From Lachnospiraceae bacterium (GTDB lineage: Bacteria; Bacillota; Clostridia; Lachnospirales; Anaerotignaceae), in NCBI GenBank assembly GCA_019422065.1, contig JAHZEA010000011.1, forward strand, positions 24,421 to 55,871: a stretch of DNA of 31,451 nucleotides, written 5' to 3'. The translations under genes and the position numbers were made by a program. The notes beneath the pieces were generated by a model, which saw only the letters and a list, made by a program, of their open reading frames with translations, was not told where the DNA came from and did no database searches. This document shows, one piece after another, positions 7,369 to 14,929 of this stretch (position 1 is the first letter of the stretch; every line of letters begins with the position of its first letter).

Positions 7369-8694
7369 ATGAGCAAACCTATAGTAGCGGTTGTAGGAAG
7401 GCCTAATGTAGGCAAGTCTACTCTTTTTAATAAAATAGCCGGCCAAAGAATATCTATTGTTCAGGATACGCCGGGAGTTACAAGGGATAGAATATATGCC
7501 GATGTTGAGTGGCTTGGTAATTATTTTACTCTTGTTGATACAGGCGGTATGGAACCGGGAGCAGAAAACATTATACTAAAACAAATACTTAATCAGGCTG
7601 AAATAGCTATTGAAACGGCAGATGTTATAATATTTGTTACTGATGTTAAGCAGGGTGTTACAGACGAGGATGCTAAAGTTGCAGATATTTTAAGAAGAAC
7701 AAGAAAACCAGTTATACTTGCTGTTAACAAGGTAGATAACATGCGCACTGAAAACCTTGATGTTTATGAGTTTTACTCACTTGGCATGGGTGACCCTATA
7801 CCTGTTTCGGCAGGACAGATGCTTGGCCTTGGTGACTTACTTGATGAGGTTATATCTAAATTCCCAGAAGGAACAGCAGAGGAAGAAGATGATGACAAAA
7901 TTAGGGTTGCCATTATAGGTAAGCCTAATGTAGGAAAGTCATCATTAATTAATAAAATATTGGGCGAAGAAAGGCTTATTGTAAGCAATATTCCGGGTAC
8001 AACACGTGACGCCATAGATACTGAAATTACAATAGACGGAACGGATTTTGTGTTTATAGACACAGCCGGAATGAGAAGAAAGAGCAAAATAAAAGAAGAT
8101 ATTGAGCGTTTTAGTATTATTAGAGCTGTGGCGGCAGTTGAAAGATGCGATGTAGCTGTGCTTGTGGTTGATGCTAACGAAGGTGTTACAGACCAAGACA
8201 CTAAAATTGCCGGTATTGCCCATGAAAGAGGAAAAGGTGCTGTTATTGCCGTTAATAAATGGGATTCTATAGAAAAAGACGACAAAACAATGAATAAATT
8301 CCTTAAAGACATAGACACAGAGCTTTCTTACATGTCTTATGCTCCAAAGGTATTTATATCAGCCAAAACAGGCCAAAGAATACCAAGAATGATTGAGCTT
8401 ATTAAAGCTTCAAGAGAAAATAACAATTTAAGAATAAGTACCGGTGTGCTTAATGATGTACTTATAGAGGCTATGGCAATGCAGCAGCCGCCAAGTGATA
8501 AAGGACGTCAGCTGAGGATTTACTATATTACTCAGGCAAGCGTTAAGCCGCCAACATTTGTTTTGTTTGTAAACGACAGAACGCTTATGCACTTTTCATA
8601 CAGAAGGTATATCGAAAACCAGTTAAGGGAAGCCTTTGGTTTTACAGGTACACCTATTCATTTTGTTGTAAGGGAAAGGAAAGAGAATTCTTAA
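7369..8694 (+). CDS. der: Ribosome biogenesis GTPase Der (EngA)
   Basis: Tandem-GTPase needed for late 50S ribosomal subunit assembly. 441 residues, standard length. The first G domain has GRPNVGKST near residue 10, DTGG and NKVD; the second has GKPNVGKSS near residue 181, DTAGMRRK and NKWD. The C-terminal KH-like domain ends with the family sequence FTGTPIHFVVRERK. All nucleotide-binding motifs are intact. It is tightly packed between the DUF512 gene and plsY (one-base gap on each side), an arrangement common in Clostridia. Confidence 0.98.
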   Translation: MSKPIVAVVGRPNVGKSTLFNKIAGQRISIVQDTPGVTRDRIYADVEWLGNYFTLVDTGGMEPGAENIILKQILNQAEIAIETADVIIFVTDVKQGVTDEDAKVADILRRTRKPVILAVNKVDNMRTENLDVYEFYSLGMGDPIPVSAGQMLGLGDLLDEVISKFPEGTAEEEDDDKIRVAIIGKPNVGKSSLINKILGEERLIVSNIPGTTRDAIDTEITIDGTDFVFIDTAGMRRKSKIKEDIERFSIIRAVAAVERCDVAVLVVDANEGVTDQDTKIAGIAHERGKGAVIAVNKWDSIEKDDKTMNKFLKDIDTELSYMSYAPKVFISAKTGQRIPRMIELIKASRENNNLRISTGVLNDVLIEAMAMQQPPSDKGRQLRIYYITQASVKPPTFVLFVNDRTLMHFSYRRYIENQLREAFGFTGTPIHFVVRERKENS

Positions 8695-8695
8695 A

Positions 8696-9295
8696 ATGTT
8701 CAGAGTCTTTTGTATTTTAATAGGTTATGCTTTCGGCTGTTTTCAATCGGCGTATTTTGTAAGCCTTTTTATGCGTAAGGACATAAGAAAATACGGCAGC
8801 GGAAACCTTGGCTCAACAAATGCTTTAAGAGTTTTAGGCAAGAAGGCCGGAGCAGCTACATTTATTTGTGATGTAGGAAAATGTATAATAGCATTTGCTA
8901 TATGCTATCATTTTTTTGGCGGCTTGATAGGTGGAATTTATGGCTCTTTAGGTGTTATGCTTGGTCATGACTTTCCGTTTTATTTAAAGTTTAAAGGCGG
9001 AAAGGGTATTGCGTCATCTATAGGTATGGATTTATGCCTTATGATATTTTTTAACCCACTTGTTACGGCTGTATCTTTTATTATGGGACTTATAGGTTTG
9101 TTTATTAAAGGATATGTTTCAATGGGCTCACTGTTTTTAATATTAACTGTGCCTGTAATGTGCTATATTCTTTCAGCCCCAGCAGAGGTTACAACAATTA
9201 CGCTTATTATGGCTGTTATAGCTGTAATTAAACATAAATCCAACATATCAAGAATACTAAACGGCAGCGAAAATGCGCTGTTTGCAAGAAAATAA
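8696..9295 (+). CDS. plsY: Acyl-phosphate:glycerol-3-phosphate acyltransferase PlsY
   Basis: Integral membrane enzyme that acylates glycerol-3-phosphate at position 1 using acyl-phosphate, the first step of phospholipid synthesis. 199 residues with several hydrophobic membrane segments. The conserved cytoplasmic motifs are present: GSGNLGSTNALRVLG, HDFPFYLKFKGGKGIA and, near the C-terminus, IKHKSNISRILNG. ATG 8696 lies one base after the der stop. It is followed by gpsA, which makes its substrate glycerol-3-phosphate, so two consecutive pathway steps sit side by side. Confidence 0.96.
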   Translation: MFRVFCILIGYAFGCFQSAYFVSLFMRKDIRKYGSGNLGSTNALRVLGKKAGAATFICDVGKCIIAFAICYHFFGGLIGGIYGSLGVMLGHDFPFYLKFKGGKGIASSIGMDLCLMIFFNPLVTAVSFIMGLIGLFIKGYVSMGSLFLILTVPVMCYILSAPAEVTTITLIMAVIAVIKHKSNISRILNGSENALFARK

Positions 9296-9311
9296 ATTGG
9301 AGGCTGTGCTG

Positions 9312-10316
9312 ATGAAGAAAATTACTGTTATTGGTTCTGGAAGCTGGGGAACGGCCCTTGCCGTTATGCTTGATAAATACGGCCACGATGTTACAATTTG
9401 GTCATGGAAGCAGGAAGAAGCTGACAGAATTAAGGCTGAACATGAACATAAAGAATACCTTCCGGGTGTTAAAATAAATGAAAGTATTAAAATACTTACA
9501 GACAGAAAAGAAGCCGTTAACGGTGCTGATATTATAATTACAGCTATTCCGTCTAAATTTGTGCGTAAAAATTTAATGGATTTTGCACCTTTTATAAACG
9601 AAAATCAGGTAATAGTAAATGTAGCTAAAGGTCTTGAGGATGGTTCTCTTTTAAGACTTTCGCAGGTTATAGAAGAATGTTTGCCTAAATGCAAAATATG
9701 TACTCTTGTAGGCCCAAGCCATGCGGAGGAGGTAGGCAGAAATATACCTACAGCCTGTGTTGTTTCATGTAAAGACATGGAAACAGCTAAAATGATTCAA
9801 AATGAATTTATGAATGAGCGTTTTAGAATATACACAAACAGCGACATGATAGGCATGGAACTGGGTGCGGCGCTTAAAAATGTAATTGCTCTTGCAGCCG
9901 GAATGAATGATGGCCTTGGTTTTGGCGACAATACAAAAGCAGCACTTATGACAAGGGGATTAGCCGAAATTGCTCGTCTTGGTGTTAAAATGGGCGGAAA
10001 AGCCGAAACATTTATTGGCCTTTCCGGTATGGGTGACTTAATTGTAACTTGCACAAGTATGCATTCAAGAAACCGCCGTGCCGGTATTCTGCTTGGTGAA
10101 GGCAAAAAGCTTGATGAAACACTTAATGAGGTTCACATGGTAGTTGAAGGGGTAAACACAGCAAAAGCGGCTTACGACCTTTCTGTGAAATACGATGTTG
10201 AAATGCCTATTACAAAAGCTATTAATCAAGTACTTTTTGACGGCAAAGACGCAAAAGAAGCAGTTGTTGAGCTTATGATGAGAGTAGGCAAAGGCGAATT
10301 TGATTTTGAATTTTAA
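9312..10316 (+). CDS. gpsA: Glycerol-3-phosphate dehydrogenase [NAD(P)+]
   Basis: Reduces dihydroxyacetone phosphate to sn-glycerol-3-phosphate for membrane lipid synthesis. 334 residues. The N-terminal nucleotide-binding loop is GSGSWGTA (residues 8-15), VAKGLEDG is in the middle, and the catalytic lysine region is AALKNVIALAAGMNDGLG. An open frame extends upstream to 9273 inside plsY, but ATG 9312 is the better start: GGAGG at 9299-9303 is eight bases away and the protein begins directly with the Rossmann strand (MKKITVIGSG). Last gene of the operon; a strong terminator follows. Confidence 0.97.
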   Translation: MKKITVIGSGSWGTALAVMLDKYGHDVTIWSWKQEEADRIKAEHEHKEYLPGVKINESIKILTDRKEAVNGADIIITAIPSKFVRKNLMDFAPFINENQVIVNVAKGLEDGSLLRLSQVIEECLPKCKICTLVGPSHAEEVGRNIPTACVVSCKDMETAKMIQNEFMNERFRIYTNSDMIGMELGAALKNVIALAAGMNDGLGFGDNTKAALMTRGLAEIARLGVKMGGKAETFIGLSGMGDLIVTCTSMHSRNRRAGILLGEGKKLDETLNEVHMVVEGVNTAKAAYDLSVKYDVEMPITKAINQVLFDGKDAKEAVVELMMRVGKGEFDFEF

Positions 10317-10325
10317 ATTAAATAT

Positions 10326-10370
10326 AAAACAGCATGAAATCCTGATTTTGAATAATTTCATGCTGTTTTT
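10326..10370. terminator. Shared terminator between convergent gpsA and tyrS
   Basis: Perfect 15-base arms (10326-10340 with 10355-10369) with a 14-base loop. T residues run at 10366-10371 for the plus direction. On the minus strand the stem ends in TTTTATATTT, so it can also stop tyrS transcription, though less strongly. Only 68 bases separate the two stop codons. Confidence 0.88.
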
Positions 10371-10384
10371 TCTATTTTACGATA

Positions 10385-11611
10385 TTATATAAGTTTTGCG
10401 TGGTGGAAAACTTTTTTGCCTTTCTGTATTTTAGCTTTGCCACCTTCAAAATCTTTTTCTGTTACAACATAGTCGAAAGCTGTAACTTTTTCTTCGTTAA
10501 GCTTTAAGCCGTTTTGCTGAACAAGGCGTCTGCCTTCGCTTTTTGAAGATATAAGTCCACATTTTACAAGGAGTGTAAGTATATCCATACCGTCTGCAAG
10601 CTCGTCTTTTGTAATTTCTGTTGTAGGTATTGAGCCGCCTTCTGCGCCGCCTGCAAAAAGTGCTCTTGCTGCTTCCTGTGCTTTTTTGGCTTCTTCCTCA
10701 CCATGAATAATTTTTGTAACTTCAAAAGCAAGAACTTCTTTTGCTTTGTTAATTTCACTGCCTTCAAGAGCGCCAAGTCTGCGTACTTCGTCCATAGGAA
10801 GGAATGTAAGAAGGGCAAGGCATTTTTCAACATCTTTGTCGCCTACATTTCTCCAGTACTGGTAAAACTCGTATGGAGTTGTTTTTTCAGCGTCAAGCCA
10901 TACAGCGCCGCCTTCTGTTTTGCCCATTTTTTTGCCTTCGCTTGTGGTAAGAAGTTTAAAAGTCATTCCGTATGCCGGTTTGCGCTCTTTACGGCGAATA
11001 AGGTCTACACCGCCAAGTATGTTTGCCCACTGGTCGCTGCCGCCAAGCTGCATTACACAGCCGTACTTTTTGTTTAATTCAAGAAAGTCATTTGCCTGCA
11101 TAGGCATGTAGTTAAACTCAAGGAATGAAAGGCCTTTTTCAAGTCTTGTTTTGTAACATTCAGCAGTAAGCATTTGGTTAACTGAAAAGTGAACGCCTAT
11201 GTTTCTAAGAAAATCAATGTAGTTAAGGTTTCTTATCCAGTCGGCGTTATTAACAATAAGAGCTTTTCCGTCTGAGAAATCAATAAGTTTTGAAAGCTGC
11301 TTTTTGAAGCATTCAACATTGTGGTCTATCTGCTCTACAGTAAGCATTTTACGCATATCTGTTTTTCCTGTAGGGTCACCAATCATACCTGTGCCGCCGC
11401 CCATAAGAGCTATAGGACGGTGTCCTGCTCTTTGCATGTGTGCCATAGCCATAATAGTAAGGAAGTGACCAACATGAAGGCTGTCGGCAGTAGGGTCAAA
11501 GCCGATATAGAAAGTAATTTTTTCTTTGCCTAAAAGCTCTCTTGTTTCTTCCTCGTGTGTAAGCTGCTCAATAAATCCTCTTTCCTGCAATACATCCAAT
11601 ACGTTTTCCAT
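10385..11611 (-). CDS. tyrS: Tyrosyl-tRNA synthetase
   Basis: Charges tRNA-Tyr. 408 residues, bacterial TyrS length. The class I HIGH motif appears as HVGH (residues 46-49) after YIGFDPTADSL; the KMSKS loop appears as KMGKT, within the family's normal range; a C-terminal S4-like RNA-binding domain follows (GLISSKSEGRRLVQQNG...). The open frame runs upstream through the T-box leader, but ATG at 11611 is correct: AGGAGG lies about eight bases before it and MENVLDVLQERGF is the expected N-terminus. Expression is controlled by the T-box leader and promoter just upstream. Confidence 0.97.
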   Translation of the reverse strand: MENVLDVLQERGFIEQLTHEEETRELLGKEKITFYIGFDPTADSLHVGHFLTIMAMAHMQRAGHRPIALMGGGTGMIGDPTGKTDMRKMLTVEQIDHNVECFKKQLSKLIDFSDGKALIVNNADWIRNLNYIDFLRNIGVHFSVNQMLTAECYKTRLEKGLSFLEFNYMPMQANDFLELNKKYGCVMQLGGSDQWANILGGVDLIRRKERKPAYGMTFKLLTTSEGKKMGKTEGGAVWLDAEKTTPYEFYQYWRNVGDKDVEKCLALLTFLPMDEVRRLGALEGSEINKAKEVLAFEVTKIIHGEEEAKKAQEAARALFAGGAEGGSIPTTEITKDELADGMDILTLLVKCGLISSKSEGRRLVQQNGLKLNEEKVTAFDYVVTEKDFEGGKAKIQKGKKVFHHAKLI

Positions 11612-11645
11612 TTTTATACCTCCTAATTTATATGGGCGGACCAAA

Positions 11646-11885
11646 CAAAAAAGGTCTTTCAGTCCAAAAGGACGGAAAGACCGTGGTACCACCTTAATTA
11701 CCTGTTTTACAGGCGCTCTTATGCGCTCTAACGTGCGCTAATCCGCCGAAGCTTACTGTTATTTCTTCTCCGGAGCTCATGAGGCGTAATTTACGACATA
11801 CCGTACTGCAATGCTTTCAGCAACCGCACTGCTCTCTGATATTGTAACCGGCGCCGCCCATATAACTCAATCACAGCTTTTAAAA
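11646..11885 (-). promoter_or_regulatory. T-box riboswitch (tyrosine) leader of tyrS
   Basis: Classic T-box leader read on the minus strand. The T-box sequence AAGGTGGTACCACGG is at 11695-11681. Its TGGT would pair with an ACCA tRNA end, as expected for tRNA-Tyr. The terminator hairpin pairs 11653-11660 with 11675-11682 and 11662-11665 with 11670-11673, followed by a T-run at 11652-11646. Stem I starts near the AGAGAG at about 11837 and contains GGTTGCTGAAAGC. The best specifier is TAC at 11788-11786, followed by GCCTC, matching tyrosine. Uncharged tRNA-Tyr should favour the antiterminator and switch tyrS on. Confidence 0.93.
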
Positions 11886-11894
11886 TTTTTGCTT

Positions 11895-11923
11895 ATAATA
11901 ACACATTAGAATTTACATGTCAA
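11895..11923 (-). promoter_or_regulatory. Sigma-A promoter of the tyrS T-box leader
   Basis: On the minus strand TTGACA (11923-11918) and TATTAT (11900-11895) are exactly 17 bases apart. The -35 box is a perfect match. Transcription should begin near 11888, at the front of the T-box leader. It starts only 10 bases after the pepT stop codon, with no terminator between, so pepT transcripts also run into the T-box. Confidence 0.85.
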
Positions 11924-11933
11924 GATATGATTT

Positions 11934-13148
11934 TTATTTTATGCCTTCTGCCATAGAGCATATATTAATTATTACATCTCTGGCTTTTTCCATTGAGTTT
12001 ATAGGAATAAACTCGTATACTCCGTGGAAATTATGGCCGCCGGCGAATATATTAGGGCAGGCAAGGCCCATATATGAAAGTCTTGCGCCATCGGTTCCGC
12101 CGCGGATAGGCTGTTTTATTGGTGTAACGCCGCATTTAAGCATTGCTTTTTCTGCTAAGTCGATTATATATTTTTTGTCTTTAATCTTTTCGTACATGTT
12201 TCTATATTCGTCATGGATTTCAAGCTCTATGGCGTTATTGTATGTTATATTTAAGTTTTCAACGGTATTTAAAACAAATTGTTTGCGCTTTTCAAGACCT
12301 TCTGATGTAAAATCCCTTAAAATGTAGGTAATGGTACATTCCTCAACAGTTCCGTTTATAGAACACAAATGATAAAAACCTTCATATTTTTCTGTTGTAG
12401 ACGGCGTTTCGTTTTTAGGGAATAAAGAAACTAAATGACTGCCTATTAAAGAGGCATTAATCATTGTATCTTTGGCATATCCCGGGTGTACGTTTCTGCC
12501 GTTGATTATTATTTTAACTCTGGCGGCATTAAAGTTTTCAAACTCCAATTCTCCAATTTTTCCGCCGTCCATGGTATAGGCAAAATCCGCACCAAATGCT
12601 TTTACATCGAATTTATCAGCGCCTCGGCCAATTTCTTCATCAGGAGTAAAAGCTATAGCAATTTCACCATGTGGTATATGGCTGTTCTCCTTTAAATATT
12701 CAACTGCACTCATTATTTCGGCAATGCCGGCTTTATCATCAGCACCTAAAAGAGTTGTGCCGTCGGTTGTTATAATATCCTCACCAACATATAATTTTAA
12801 ATCTGGAAAGTCCTGCGGCGAAAGTTCTTTGCCATTGGAAAGCTTTATAACAGAGCCGTCGTAGTTTTTAACTATGTTTGGTTTTATATTTTTACCTGAC
12901 GCGTCCGGGCTTGTATCCATGTGGGCAATAAATCCTATTTTAGGATAGTTTTCGGCTGTTTTTTCTAAAAAAGCCATAACATAGCCGTCTTTTTGTGTTA
13001 TATTTTTTAAACCTAATTCTGTGCACTCTTTAACAAGGAGATTGCTTAAGTTAAGCTGGCAGTCTGAGCTGGGTGTTGTTTGGCTGTCTTCGTTTGATGT
13101 TGTTTCGTATGATATATATCTTAAAAACTTGTCTGTTACGCTTTCCAT
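11934..13148 (-). CDS. pepT: Peptidase T (tripeptide aminopeptidase)
   Basis: Cytosolic dinuclear zinc M20B aminopeptidase that releases the N-terminal residue of tripeptides. 404 residues, close to the usual 408. Metal and catalytic motifs are intact: GFIAHMDTSPDASG, then TLLGADDKAGIAEIM, then FTPDEEIGRG, and a late PIRGGTDGARLS with the C-terminal HNFHGVYEFIP. ATG 13148 is chosen because the AGGA in the end of the upstream gene is nine bases away and the protein then starts with MESVTDKFLRYI, as in other PepT proteins. A TTG at 13172 and an ATG at 13157 lie upstream in frame. It follows the radical SAM gene after a single base. Confidence 0.96.
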   Translation of the reverse strand: MESVTDKFLRYISYETTSNEDSQTTPSSDCQLNLSNLLVKECTELGLKNITQKDGYVMAFLEKTAENYPKIGFIAHMDTSPDASGKNIKPNIVKNYDGSVIKLSNGKELSPQDFPDLKLYVGEDIITTDGTTLLGADDKAGIAEIMSAVEYLKENSHIPHGEIAIAFTPDEEIGRGADKFDVKAFGADFAYTMDGGKIGELEFENFNAARVKIIINGRNVHPGYAKDTMINASLIGSHLVSLFPKNETPSTTEKYEGFYHLCSINGTVEECTITYILRDFTSEGLEKRKQFVLNTVENLNITYNNAIELEIHDEYRNMYEKIKDKKYIIDLAEKAMLKCGVTPIKQPIRGGTDGARLSYMGLACPNIFAGGHNFHGVYEFIPINSMEKARDVIINICSMAEGIK

Positions 13149-13149
13149 T

Positions 13150-14085
13150 TTACTCATTCCTTTCTGTTTCAAGTCCGCTTAAATCAAAAACCGGAGTATA
13201 TGCGCTTGTGGCTGAATTTCTCTCTTGCATATAACCATATTTTAGCCCGATATTGAAAAAATAATCAATTACACTATTGTATTCAAATGTAGTAACTCGG
13301 CGGTTAAGCTCTTTAATTTCTTTGGCTTTATACATTGGTGTATATTGGTTTAGCACTGAAACATATACATTATCGCCAAATGTCTCTTTTATAAAATCCA
13401 ACACCTTAAAAGAGTCCTTACGGCAGTTGGGTAATACAAGATGACGTATTATAACGCCTTTTTGCATTATTCCTTCTGAATCAAATTCATTTTTTCCTAC
13501 CTGACGATACATTTCTTTTACAGCAGATGAAGCAAATTTAAAATAGTCAGCGGCACCGCTGTATTTGGCGGAAATTTCCGGCGAAAAGTATTTAATATCA
13601 GGCAAATAAATGTCAATTAATCCTTCAAGGAGTTTAAGAGCTTCAACTTTTTCGTATCCCGATGAATTGTAAACAACCGGTATTTTAAGCCCCATACTTT
13701 TAGCTTTTATTAGAGCTTCCCGCACTTTAGGTAAAAAATGTCCGGCTGAAACAAGGTTTAAGTTATGAACATTTTTGTTTTGTTGGTTTATAAAAATTTC
13801 TGCAAGTTCGTCTGTTGAAAGTTCTTTTCCTTTGTTAAGCTGGCTTATTTCATAGTTCTGACAAAAAACGCATTTGAGATTACAGCCGGAAAAAAACACT
13901 GTGCCGGAACCCCTTGTGCCGCTTATAGGCGGTTCCTCGAATTTATGTATTGAGGCAAGGGCGGCTTTTGGGTATTCAGATGACTTACAGAAGCCCAAAA
14001 TGTTTTTTGTTCTGTCAGCTTTGCAGTTTCTTGGACACAGACAGCAGAAAGACATATCTGTTATGTTTAATTCGTTACTAATCAT
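13150..14085 (-). CDS. Radical SAM protein, PflA-like (COG1313 type)
   Basis: 311 residues. The N-terminal CCLCPRNC...GFC cluster and the radical SAM motif GCNLKCVFCQN (CxxxCxxC) match the family often named 'putative pyruvate formate lyase-activating enzyme' (COG1313). Downstream features YNSSGYE, YLPDIKY, HLVLPNC and NQYTP are typical. No partner pyruvate formate lyase, AMMECR1 or Memo gene is nearby, so no substrate can be given and the PflA name should not be taken literally. It is followed after one base by pepT, suggesting co-transcription. ATG 14085 has AAAGGA about nine bases upstream. Confidence 0.86.
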   Translation of the reverse strand: MISNELNITDMSFCCLCPRNCKADRTKNILGFCKSSEYPKAALASIHKFEEPPISGTRGSGTVFFSGCNLKCVFCQNYEISQLNKGKELSTDELAEIFINQQNKNVHNLNLVSAGHFLPKVREALIKAKSMGLKIPVVYNSSGYEKVEALKLLEGLIDIYLPDIKYFSPEISAKYSGAADYFKFASSAVKEMYRQVGKNEFDSEGIMQKGVIIRHLVLPNCRKDSFKVLDFIKETFGDNVYVSVLNQYTPMYKAKEIKELNRRVTTFEYNSVIDYFFNIGLKYGYMQERNSATSAYTPVFDLSGLETERNE

Positions 14086-14218
14086 GTTAATCTGTCCTTT
14101 CCAGAATATTTTAACATCTGCGGAAGTAATTTAATATATATTTTTTTTTAAAAGTATGATAAAATTTTTTCGTCACAATATTTTAAAAAGTATTAAAAAA
14201 TGAAGGCGGTGGGGGAGA

Positions 14219-14434
14219 ATGCTTAAAAAAGAAGAAAGAATGGTTAAAGAGCTTTACACTGCCGAGGTGATTTGCAATAAGTGCGGCAGAAGCCTAAACC
14301 CGGAAAAAGAAGATTATATACACATTGAAAAAAAGTGGGGATATTTTTCTAATTCTGACGGTGAATATCAGGAGGTTGACTTCTGTCAAGACTGCTGGAA
14401 AGAAATTTGCTCATCACTTATAATTAAGCCATAA
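14219..14434 (+). CDS. Small zinc-ribbon-like protein of unknown function
   Basis: 71 residues; I do not recognise the family. Two CxxC pairs, C19/C22 (CNKC) and C56/C59 (CQDC), flank an aromatic, charged middle (IEKKWGYFSNSDGEY). That layout fits one bound zinc. No membrane segment or signal peptide. ATG 14219 is preceded by AAGGCGG at 14204-14210; an in-frame ATG at 14240 has weaker ribosome-binding signals. It is transcribed alone, divergent from the radical SAM gene and 120 bases ahead of yerC. The ordered cysteine spacing and good start context argue that it is real. Confidence 0.7.
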   Translation: MLKKEERMVKELYTAEVICNKCGRSLNPEKEDYIHIEKKWGYFSNSDGEYQEVDFCQDCWKEICSSLIIKP

Positions 14435-14556
14435 GTTTTTTTGTATAAAATTTATATAACTTTTTTATAACTGCTTTACTTTACAGCATTAAAATGTTAA
14501 AATAATTAGTATAGTGACAGACGGAAAAATATAATAATGCTGTGAAGGTGATTTAA

Positions 14557-14865
14557 TTGAATAACAAAATTAAAAGCGATTTTGCGGATAAGCTTTTTGA
14601 ATATATCCTCACAATGAACACAGTTGATGAGTGTTATCAGCTTTTTGAGGATTTATGTACTGTCCACGAAATTAACGCTATTGCCCAAAGAATGGCTGTT
14701 GCCGAAATGCTTGACAGAAAGTGCACATATATTGAGATTGCAGAAAAAACCGGAGCATCAACAGCAACAATAAGCCGCGTAAACAGGGCGCTTATATATG
14801 GTACAGACGGGTACAAGCTTGCTATTGACAGGCTTAATGAAAAAAATAAAAATAAAGATAAGTAA
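14557..14865 (+). CDS. yerC: YerC/YecD family TrpR-related DNA-binding protein
   Basis: 102-residue helix-turn-helix protein of the TrpR/YerC/YecD family. The core ELFEDLCTVHEI...AQRMAVAEML leads to the recognition region YIEIAEKTGASTATISRVNRAL, the same fold TrpR uses to bind DNA. The regulated genes are unknown. In Bacillus yerC lies close to pcrA and ligA, and here it directly precedes both, which supports the name. It starts with TTG 14557 behind GGTGAT at 14547-14552. A nine-base inverted repeat (14483-14491 with 14535-14543) lies just upstream and could be an autoregulatory site. Confidence 0.93.
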   Translation: MNNKIKSDFADKLFEYILTMNTVDECYQLFEDLCTVHEINAIAQRMAVAEMLDRKCTYIEIAEKTGASTATISRVNRALIYGTDGYKLAIDRLNEKNKNKDK

Positions 14866-14929
14866 TTTTGTTTTGGGAAGTTATTAATTATAGCTTCCTA
14901 ATTTTATGCTTTAAACGAAATGGAGAATA

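Noticed and set aside
7773..8318. 181-codon open frame antisense to der
   Set aside because: Shadow of the highly conserved der gene in the opposite strand; no start signals and composition fits a reverse-complement artefact. The same holds for the many other antisense frames in the window.
9273..9311. Upstream in-frame start of gpsA overlapping plsY
   Set aside because: Adds 13 residues unlike the family, has no ribosome-binding site, while ATG 9312 has GGAGG at the right distance and begins the Rossmann strand.
11612..11692. N-terminal extension of tyrS into the upstream open frame
   Set aside because: This stretch is the T-box terminator and leader RNA; the true start is ATG 11611 after AGGAGG.
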